Origin: Moorella mulderi DSM 14980
GTDB taxonomy: Bacteria; Bacillota; DSM-521; Neomoorellales; Neomoorellaceae
NCBI RefSeq assembly: GCF_001594015.1
Contig: NZ_LTBC01000002.1
Coordinates: 1-64,000 of the forward strand
Length of the DNA stretch: 64,000 nucleotides
Direction of reading: 5' to 3'
In this document: positions 44,501-52,537 of the stretch, one piece after another
How the letters are laid out: each line of letters begins with the position of its first letter
How positions within the stretch are numbered: position 1 is the stretch's first letter
Notes under the pieces: model-generated
Database searches by the model: none
What the model saw: only the letters and a program-made list of their open reading frames with translations
Told to the model about the DNA's origin: nothing
Translations under genes and position numbers: made by a program

Positions 44501-45296
44501 CCATGTAAAAGCCGAAGTAACTGCGCGGATAGCAGCCGGCGTAGAGGAGGAACAAGCCCGGGAGGAAGCCAGGTGGCGTATTTTTAGCGACCGGCCTGGT
44601 ACCTATGGCGCCGGTGTAAGCAATTTAATCACGGCAAAGAACTGGCAGGATGCTAAGGACCTGGGGGAAGTCTACGTTACCTGGGGTGGCTATGCCTACA
44701 GCCGCCGTACTTATGGCAGGGAGGCACAGGACACCTTCCGGCGCCGCCTCGCTACGGTGGCCGCAACGGTAAAGAACGAGGACAGCCGGGAAGTAGACAT
44801 GTTTGACAGTGATGACTTTTACTCCTACCATGGCGGCATGGTGGCGGCCGTTAAGGCCATCAAAGGAGAACTACCCCTTTCCTTCAGCGGCGACAGCAGC
44901 GACCCGAGGCGGGTACGGGTACGTACCCTGGAGGAGGAGACCCAGCATATCTTCCGGGCGCGGGTGCTTAACCCCAGGTGGATTGAAAGCATGAAGCGCC
45001 ATGGGTACAAGGGCGCTGGAGATCTGGCGGCTTTGGTGGAGCATTCTTTTGGCTGGGACGCTACGGCGGAAGTGCTGGAAGACTGGCTCTATGAAGCCCT
45101 GGCGCAAAAGTATGCTCTGGATCCGGGGATGCAGGAATGGTTTAAGGAGGTCAACCCCTGGGCATTGCAGACTATCACGGCCCAGCTTTTAGAAGCCATC
45201 GAAAGGGGAATGTGGCAGGCCCGGCCGGAAACTGCTGCTGCCTTAAAGGAACTGTACCTGGATATTGAAGGGGAATTAGAGGCCCGGACGGAGTGA
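41541..45296 (+). CDS. cobN: CobN-type chelatase large subunit (copy 1)
   Basis: A 1251-residue CobN/ChlH-family protein, the large subunit that holds tetrapyrrole and metal in ATP-dependent metal insertion. Recognisable blocks are [83 protein letters not shown] and [12 protein letters not shown]. The organism type normally inserts cobalt early in anaerobic B12 synthesis, which does not need CobN, so its actual substrate is open. It is in one run with btuFCD behind riboswitch 2, and ChlI/ChlD-type partners are at 53618 and 55732. ATG 41541 follows GGAGGGGAGAGG. Confidence 0.88.
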   Translation: [1251 protein letters not shown]

Positions 45297-45309
45297 AGGT
45301 TGTCTTAAC

Positions 45310-46389
45310 ATGACGGCACATAGAGAAAATTCTCTTAAATTGCTTGTTTTACGCGTAACTGATGCCTGTAACCTTTATTGCCGTTACTGTTATGCCCGCG
45401 GGGGCGAAAGCAAGAGAGATATGCCCTGGGAGGTGGCCCGGCGGGCAGTGGACTATGTAGCCGCCCGCAGCGGCCATTTTAAAATCCAGTTCTCCGGCGG
45501 TGAACCGCTATTAAACCTACCCCTGATCAAAAAAGTAGTCGCCTATGTGCAGGAACGTAACCTGGCTGCGACCTTCCAGTTGCAAACCAATGGTACTTTG
45601 CTTACTCCAGCTATGGTTCGGGAGATAAAAAAACTGGGCCTGGCCCTGGGTGTAAGCCTTGACGGTATGCCTGAAGTTAACGATGCCTTGCGTCCTTTTC
45701 CTGACGGCAAGGGATCGACCCTGGCGACTATCCAGGGATTACAAAACCTGGCGGCAGAGCGGGTCAAAGCAGGCCTGACGGTAGTTTTAACGGCCGCGAG
45801 TACAGAACAGCTTCCCAGGCTGGTTGAGCTGGCTGCTTATTTAGGTAGCGTTCACGGCCTGTCCCTGGACTTGTTTCGTCCCCTGGGCAGGGGTGCGGAA
45901 GGTGAGTGCACAGGTCCGGATCCGGACTTGCTCCGCCGTCAGGTCAGGACGGCCCTGGAACGGGCGCGGGAAATAGCCCGCCAGGGTGGGCCGTTGATAA
46001 GATTCCGGGAGGTGGAGAGGCTGAAATACCTGCTGACCCATAGCGGGGAACGGCGGTATTACTGTTACGCCACCACCGGCCAATCCCTGGCGGTGCTACC
46101 CGACGGCTCTGTTTACCCCTGTGCCTCCCTGGGGGGGTTGCCGGATTTTTATCTGGGTTCCATCCTGGACCCTGATTTTTCTCACCAGGAGGCCATGGTG
46201 AGGAGAGCGTGGTGGAGACGCAATGTTGAGAAGATGCAGGGCTGCCGGGACTGCCCGGAGAGGCTCCTCTGCGGCGGGGGGTGTCTAGCCCGTGCCTATG
46301 CTTATAGCGGCCGGGTGGATATAGCCTTTCCGGGGGACTGCGAGTTGAGAAAAATATTCATGTTATGGGTGAAGGAGGAGGAATTTTAA
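45310..46389 (+). CDS. Radical SAM/SPASM enzyme between two cobN genes
   Basis: A 359-residue enzyme. The radical SAM cluster motif is CNLYCRYC at residues 20-27, followed by FSGGEPLL and QTNGTLL. The C-terminal SPASM region has CYATTGQSLAVLPDGSVYPC and GCRDCPERLLCGGGC, ligands for auxiliary Fe-S clusters. Such enzymes usually modify peptides or proteins, sometimes cofactors. Lying 13 nt after cobN1 and before cobN2, it may act on a tetrapyrrole, on a chelatase subunit or on an unlinked peptide. No obvious small precursor gene is seen within 200 bp. The substrate is unknown. Confidence 0.85.
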   Translation: MTAHRENSLKLLVLRVTDACNLYCRYCYARGGESKRDMPWEVARRAVDYVAARSGHFKIQFSGGEPLLNLPLIKKVVAYVQERNLAATFQLQTNGTLLTPAMVREIKKLGLALGVSLDGMPEVNDALRPFPDGKGSTLATIQGLQNLAAERVKAGLTVVLTAASTEQLPRLVELAAYLGSVHGLSLDLFRPLGRGAEGECTGPDPDLLRRQVRTALERAREIARQGGPLIRFREVERLKYLLTHSGERRYYCYATTGQSLAVLPDGSVYPCASLGGLPDFYLGSILDPDFSHQEAMVRRAWWRRNVEKMQGCRDCPERLLCGGGCLARAYAYSGRVDIAFPGDCELRKIFMLWVKEEEF

Positions 46390-46437
46390 ATGTTAAGACG
46401 TATATCTTATATAAAACCTGGCATGAAGCCATAAGAG

Positions 46438-46489
46438 AACCATGGAGGTTCTGCGCAAGCGTGGAGCTTTTTCCATGGTTTTTTCTTTT
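46438..46489 (+). terminator. Hairpin with T run before cobN2
   Basis: AACCATGG (46438-46445) pairs with CCATGGTT (46473-46480), and TTTTCTTTT follows. It could end the btuF-cobN1-radical SAM transcript or act as an attenuator for cobN2. The 27-nt loop is large. Confidence 0.6.
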
Positions 46490-46521
46490 GCCAGATGGCA
46501 ATTTATTGGGGGGAGAGAATT

Positions 46522-49500
46522 GTGTACAGGATTACCGCGATAGTGTGGCACAGTCACGCGACAACGCTGCGCAAAGCAGCGGCAAAGGTAGCAGGACAAC
46601 TTGCGGTTAAGGTATATTCCGCACGCAATTTACAGGAAGGCAAGGAAGACCTGGACAGCGCCCGGGCGGATCTGGCAAATGCCGATCTCGTCTTTTTATA
46701 CCGTTCTACGGGTGAGACGATCTGGGATGAGCTGGAAGGGGCTGTGCGCGAGCTTTACCGGCCTGTAGTCTGCGTGGCCCACGACCCGGCTCTATGGACC
46801 CTTTCTACCGTACCAGCGGAAGTAGTGGCCAGGAGCTACTCCTACATAGTGCAGGGCGGGGAGGAGAACTTTGCCCGCATGCTCCGCTACGTGGCGGCGG
46901 TAGCCCTTGGCGCCCCCTTTGCAGTGGAAGAACCCGAGGTTTACCCCTGGGAAGGGATTTACCATCCGGACGCCCCTACCTACTTCACCAGGGTAGAAGA
47001 TTATCTTAATTGGTACAGGCGCGAGGTTCCGCTGATCGGGCTTCTTTTCGCCCGCAACCAGTGGGTGAATAAGACCCTGGCCGTAGAGGAAGCCCTCATC
47101 CGGGCGCTGGAGGTCAGGGGGCTCGGCGTCATCCCGGCCTTCTGTTATTCCCTTAAGGACGAGGGGTTGGGCACTAAGGGTTCAGGTGAAGTAGTCCAGG
47201 AGTTTTACCTTGACCCGGATGGGCGGTCGCGGATTGCGGCCATAGTAAAGCTTCTTTCATTCTTTTTGGCGGCCCGGGCGCAAACAGACGACTTTCTCCG
47301 GGAGGGAGTAGCCGCCTCCGGTGTGGAGTTATTAAAGCAACTCGGGGTGCCGGTCTTCCAGCCGGCCATTTCCTTCTACAAAACGGTAGAAGAGTGGGTA
47401 GCCGATCCCCAGGGGCTGGGACAGGACATTGCCTGGTCGGTTGCTTTACCGGAGTTTGAAGGTGTTATCGAGCCGGTCTTTTTAGGCGCCTCACGCAAAG
47501 AGGGGGAGCTAGAGGTCAGGCAGCCGGTGCCAGAACGCGTTGAGCGCATCGCTGACCGAGTGGCAAAATGGGTGCGTCTGCAGCAAAAGCCAGTGGGCGA
47601 GCGGCGCGTGGCCTTCATCCTGCACAATAACCCTTGCGCTTCTGTAGAAGCCACGGTAGGCAGCGGGGCGCACCTGGACACCCTGGAAAGCGTTGCTCGT
47701 ATCTTAAAAAAGATGCACGAGGCAGGTTATGCTGTCGAGTTTCCAGCCAGCGGGAAAGAGCTTATTGACACCATAATGGAGCGCAAAGCCATATCGGAGT
47801 TCCGCTGGACTACTTCCGACGAAATTGTTTCTAAAGGCGGGGCGTTGAAGCTGATGCCGGTGGAAGAGTACCGGCAATGGTTCGATACCCTTTCTTCCCA
47901 CGTTAAGGAGAGGCTGACCGAGGCCTGGGGAAACCCACCGGGGGAGGCCAAAAACGGTATCCCGGCAGCCATGGTTTACCAGGGTCAGATCGTCATTACC
48001 GGTGTGCAATACGGCAATGCGGTGGTCTGCGTCCAGCCCAAGCGCGGGTGTGCCGGGGCACGTTGTGACGGGCAGGTTTGCAAGATCTTGCATGACCCGG
48101 ACGTCCCGCCCCCGCACCAGTACCTGGCTACTTACCGCTGGTTGGAGCGGGAATTCGGCGCGGACATGATTGTGCACGTGGGTACCCACGGGAACCTGGA
48201 ATTCTTGCCCGGCAAGGGAGTGGGTCTCTCCGGGGAATGTTATCCCGACCTGGCCATTGGCACCTTACCTCACCTGTATATCTATAACGCCGACAACCCA
48301 CCTGAGGGTACCATCGCCAAGCGGCGCAGCTATGCCGCGCTGGTGGATCACATGCAGACTGTACTCACCCAGGGCGGGCTCTACGACGAACTGGCCGAAC
48401 TGGACCGTTACCTGGAGGAATACGAGAAGGCCAGGATCGCCGACCCCGCCAGGGCGCATACCTTACAACACTTAATTATTGAGGAGATAAAAAAGACCAA
48501 CCTGGATAAGCAGGTCCCCCTTGAGGGAGGGCACGAAAACTTTGACTTCATCATTGAAAAGGCGCATGCCGTGCTTTCCGTCATCCGCAACACCCAAATC
48601 CAGGACGGCCAGCACATCTTTGGCGAGATCCCGGAAGGCGAGCGCCGGGTAGAGTTCCTAAACGCCATCCTGCGGCATGACGCGGGGGAGGACATTTCGC
48701 TCCGGCGGACGGTGGCCAAACTGATGGGCCTTGAACTGGCCGAACTCCTTGATAATCAGGAAAGGGTATCCATTAAACACGGCAAGTCCTACGGGGCGCT
48801 CCTGGAGAAGGTTGACAAGGTTTCTAAAGCCTTTATCAGCATCTTCCTCCAGGGGCGGGCTGTTACGGCGGACGATGCGGCGGCAATTCTTGGCGAGGCT
48901 CTCCTGGCCCCGGAATATCTTGAGGAAGTGAACAGTCTCTTGCCCCGGGTACTGGACCTCAATAAACGCGTGGAAGCCTCGCGCGAAATTGAAGCGCTCC
49001 TGGACGGTTTTAGTGGCCGCTATATCCCCGCCGGCCCGTCCGGGCTCATCACCCGCGGCCGGGATGACGTGTTACCAACCGGGCGCAATTTCTACTCTCT
49101 GGACCCCCACCGTGTCCCGACAAGGGCGGCCTGGGAAGTAGGGAAACGCCTGGCAGAAAAGGTGCTGGAGAAACACCTCACTGAAGAGGGGCGCTACCCG
49201 GAGAATATCGCCATTTACTGGATGTGTAACGACATCATGTGGGCCGACGGCGAGGGCCTGGGGCAGATGCTTTACCTCTTAGGCTGCCGCCCCAGGTGGC
49301 TCCCCAACGGTCGCGTCGGGGGTATCGAGGTTATCCCGCTGGAAGAACTCAAACGCCCCCGCATCGATCTCACGGTACGCGTTTCGGGAATTACGCGGGA
49401 TAATTTCCCCAACTGCATCGAACTTTTAGACGAGGCCATCCAAACAGTGGCAGCCCTTGATGAGCCGGTGGAAATGAACTTCATTCGCAAACATACCCTG

Positions 49501-49794
49501 GCGCAACTGGATAACCATTCTGATCCTGGGGCATGGCGCGATGCAACTTTAAGAATCTTTGCTTCTAAACCTGGAACCTACCAGGCGGGGGTCAACCTGG
49601 CCGTTTACGCTTCGGCCTGGAAGGAAGAAAAGGACCTGGCCGACGTCTTCGTTTACTGGAATGGCTACGCCTACGGCAAAGGGATATATGGTAAGGAAGC
49701 CTTCAAGCAACTGCAGTTAAACCTGAAAACAGTAGATGTTACTTACAACAAAGTGGTAAGCGATGAGTATGACCTCTTTGGCTGCTGCTGTTAA
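46522..49794 (+). CDS. cobN: CobN-type chelatase (copy 2), N-terminal part ending at in-frame TAA
   Basis: The first 1090 residues of a second CobN-family protein, from GTG 46522 (GGGGGGAG 7 nt upstream; the frame is open to ATG 46495). Blocks are [75 protein letters not shown]. It carries an extra Cys cluster [20 protein letters not shown] that copy 1 lacks. It stops at TAA 49792-49794 after DLFGCCC. The next codons continue the same frame as FGTHGGMTAAARV, aligning without gaps to copy 1 FYSYHGGM. A single changed base in a Tyr codon would explain it. The truncated protein lacks the last 190 residues and is probably inactive. Confidence 0.87.
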   Translation: [1090 protein letters not shown]

Positions 49795-50376
49795 TTCGGC
49801 ACCCACGGCGGCATGACCGCCGCCGCCCGGGTGGCTTCCGGCAAGGACGTACGGACCTACTACGGCGACACCAGGGAACCGGAGCACGTGGAGGTGCGCA
49901 CCCTGGCCGACGAGATCCGGCGGGTGGTCAGGACCAAACTTCTTAACCCCAGGTGGATCGAGGGGCAAAAACGGCACGGGTACAAGGGGGCCGGCGACAT
50001 CTCGAAGCGCATCGGGCGCGTATATGGCTGGGAGGCCTCCACCCGGGAGGTAGATGACTGGATCTTTGACGATATTACGAGGACTTTTGTGCTTGACGAG
50101 GAAAATCGCAAGTTTTTCGAGGAACACAACCCCTGGGCCCTGGAAGAAATTGCCCGCCGCCTCCTGGAGGCCCACCAGCGCGGCTTCTGGAATGCGGATC
50201 CTGAAGTGCTGGCAGGATTAAAAGAGCACTACCTGGAGGTCGAGGGCTGGCTGGAAGAACGCATGGGTGACGTCAGGGGCGACTTCCAGGGCGGCGCCAT
50301 CGACATCCTCACCGCCGAGGAGGTAGCCGACTGGGGTGCCAAGATGCGGGAGATCAAGGCAAAGCTGGGGGGTTGA
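49795..50376 (+). pseudogene. cobN: CobN copy 2, C-terminal part downstream of the nonsense codon
   Basis: 193 codons in frame with 46522-49794, from FGTHGGMTAAARVASGKDVRTY to the natural end KLGG. [23 protein letters not shown] corresponds to [23 protein letters not shown] of copy 1. The first internal ATG is 49813, but no SD precedes it, so separate translation is doubtful. Readthrough or correction of TAA would give a full protein of 1284 residues. The frame after the stop is intact, so the lesion is either recent or a sequencing error. Confidence 0.88.
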
Positions 50377-50381
50377 AATTT

Positions 50382-50425
50382 AACTTGTAAGAGATATCAA
50401 CACCGGGGGTATCAATATCTAAGTT
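50382..50425 (+). promoter_or_regulatory. Hairpin directly before the second btuC-like gene
   Basis: AACTT (50382-50386) pairs with AAGTT and AGATAT pairs with ATATCT (50415-50420), forming a two-part stem that ends at the SD TTAGGAG of the permease gene. It might modulate translation or stabilise the mRNA end. Confidence 0.4.
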
Positions 50426-50434
50426 AGGAGCTAC

Positions 50435-51559
50435 ATGGATATGAGTCTATCTGCAACCAGACTGGCGGGTGGTATCACTGACCTTGATGAAATCCAGTCA
50501 ATATACTCGCACCACACGGCCCGCAAGGTAGCCTTGCTGGTTGGTCTGGCATTCTTCCTTGTGGTAACAGGGATGGTTGCCGCTGTCACGGGGGCGGCGG
50601 CGATAAGCGTAGGGGATGTCTGGCGGGTTATACTTGCTAAGATTATCCCCGGCCTGCATTTGGCTCCTGCCAACGAACTGGCCGCAACGGTGGTATGGCA
50701 GCTGCGGTTGCCCCGGATTTGCCTGGCGGTTCTGACCGGGATCAGCCTGGCCGGTGCTGGTGTGGTTATGCAGGGTATCTTACGCAATCCTCTGGTCTGC
50801 CCTTACACCCTGGGACTTTCCAGCGGCGCCGCTTTTGGTGCAGCCATGGCTATTGTCCTGGGGACGGGTATCCTGGGAACAGCGTTTAATATCGTTGGCC
50901 GGTATCTGATTATCACCAACGCCTTCTTCTTCGGTTGCCTGACCATGCTTTGCGTCTATGCCATTGCCCGGTTAAAAGGGGCCGTCCCGGAAACCCTGCT
51001 CCTGGGCGGCGTGGCTATCGGCTATCTCTTTTCGGCCGGCGTATCAGCTCTGAAGTACGTCTCGCAACATGAAGCCTTAAAGGAGCTGGTAGTCTGGCTG
51101 ATGGGCGGCCTGTGGGGCGCCAGCTGGAGCACTGTAGCCCTGCTTGTGCCCCTGGTGCTTGCCTGTACGGCCGCCTTCCTGCGTTACGCCTGGGACCTCA
51201 ACGCCCTGGTGGCAGGGGAAGACGTGGCCACCAGCCTGGGTGTGAATGTAAACCGGCTGCGGTTGGTCCTCCTGATGCTGGCCACCCTTGCCGCCTCGGC
51301 TACCATCGCTTTTACCGGGATTATCGGTTTCGTGGGCCTGGTATCCCCCCATATTTGTCGCCTTGTTATTGGTAATGATCACCGGTTCCTAATCCCCTGT
51401 TCCTGTCTGACGGGGGGGATAATCCTCTTGCTGGCCGATACCCTGGCCCGGACTGTTATGGCCCCGGCTGAGATCCCTGTGGGGATTGTTACTTCCCTTA
51501 TCGGCGCGCCGTTCTTTATTTACCTGCTAATTAAAAAGAAAAGACAATGGTGGTCCTAA
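50435..51559 (+). CDS. FecCD/BtuC-type ABC permease (second system)
   Basis: A 374-residue permease paralogous to 39634-40740: QLRLPRICLAVLTGISLAGAG, GILRNPLVCPYTLGLSSGAA, FTGIIGFVGLVSPHICR, LADTLARTVMAPAEIP. It adds a hydrophilic N-terminus of about 30 residues. ATG 50435 follows TTAGGAG. Together with the ATPase and the frameshifted binding protein downstream it forms a second importer. Substrate may be a corrinoid, another tetrapyrrole or an iron complex; its place between chelatase subunits favours a tetrapyrrole or metal chelate. Confidence 0.88.
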   Translation: MDMSLSATRLAGGITDLDEIQSIYSHHTARKVALLVGLAFFLVVTGMVAAVTGAAAISVGDVWRVILAKIIPGLHLAPANELAATVVWQLRLPRICLAVLTGISLAGAGVVMQGILRNPLVCPYTLGLSSGAAFGAAMAIVLGTGILGTAFNIVGRYLIITNAFFFGCLTMLCVYAIARLKGAVPETLLLGGVAIGYLFSAGVSALKYVSQHEALKELVVWLMGGLWGASWSTVALLVPLVLACTAAFLRYAWDLNALVAGEDVATSLGVNVNRLRLVLLMLATLAASATIAFTGIIGFVGLVSPHICRLVIGNDHRFLIPCSCLTGGIILLLADTLARTVMAPAEIPVGIVTSLIGAPFFIYLLIKKKRQWWS

Positions 51560-51627
51560 AAATTTGTATCCGGGGGTATAACAGTGAAGTTAAAAACAAT
51601 GACACGCAAGGGGGTGTATAAAGGAAG

Positions 51628-52431
51628 ATGCGGCTGGTAGTTAAAGATGTTTCGTTTTCTTACGGTAGTTTCCCCGTACTCCATGGTTTGACCATGGAGG
51701 TAGGGGATGGTGAGGTAGTGAGCATTGTCGGCCCCAACGGGTCGGGCAAGTCTACGCTTTTGCGCTGCGCCGCCCGTATCCTGAAACCCCGGCAGGGCGT
51801 AATCTATCTGGACGGTAAGGAAATCGCGGCTTTAAATGGAAGTGAACTGGCGAAAAGGCTGGGATATGTCCCGCAGGCCGCGGCAGAGGTATTCCCGTTC
51901 ACGGTGCTGGAAACGGTGCTCATGGGCCGGAAACCCCACCTTAAGTGGGGAGTAAGCAAGAGGGATCTGGCCGTTGTGGGAGATATACTCCGGTATATGG
52001 GCCTCGAATCGATGGCCGGCCGTTGTCTCGACCAGCTCAGCGGCGGGCAGAAGCAGAAGGTTTTCCTGGCGCGGGCTCTGGCCCAGGAGCCAGACATATT
52101 GCTCCTCGATGAGCCCACTTCCAGCCTGGACATCAGACACCAGTTAGAGGTACTGGGGTTAATTAAGAACCTGGCCCACCAGTACAGACGCACCATACTG
52201 ATAGTAATGCACGATCTCAATCTTGCAGCCAGGTTTTCGGAAAAGCTTATTCTCCTCAAAGATGGTTGTATTTTTGCTGCCGGCAAACCCCAGAAGGTAC
52301 TAACCGCGGAAAATGTTGCTGCGGTCTACGGGGTGGAGGCTGTAGTAAACAATGGAAAATACGGCTTGCAAGTTTTTCCCCTGCGGCCGGTGGCCGGCAG
52401 AGAAGCCACCCTGGCGGCCGGTACCCTGTAG
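51628..52431 (+). CDS. FecE/BtuD-type ABC ATPase (second system)
   Basis: A 267-residue ATPase: [55 protein letters not shown] lies just before ATG 51628. It is clearly paralogous to 40737-41522, indicating that a whole btuCD plus cobN block was duplicated and then diverged. It should power the permease at 50435. Confidence 0.9.
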   Translation: MRLVVKDVSFSYGSFPVLHGLTMEVGDGEVVSIVGPNGSGKSTLLRCAARILKPRQGVIYLDGKEIAALNGSELAKRLGYVPQAAAEVFPFTVLETVLMGRKPHLKWGVSKRDLAVVGDILRYMGLESMAGRCLDQLSGGQKQKVFLARALAQEPDILLLDEPTSSLDIRHQLEVLGLIKNLAHQYRRTILIVMHDLNLAARFSEKLILLKDGCIFAAGKPQKVLTAENVAAVYGVEAVVNNGKYGLQVFPLRPVAGREATLAAGTL

Positions 52432-52537
52432 AAGATGGACAATAAGTTCAGTATAGAGGGGCCCGGCTGCCAGGCTAGCTTTAATGTGGTAAATACCTGG
52501 TACCTCAACTTTGGAAAAGGAGAGGAAGAAAATAATA

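Noticed and set aside
49792-49794. Programmed recoding of the cobN2 stop as selenocysteine or pyrrolysine
   Set aside because: The codon is TAA, not TGA or TAG, and no insertion-type hairpin was seen directly after it. A point mutation or sequencing error is simpler.
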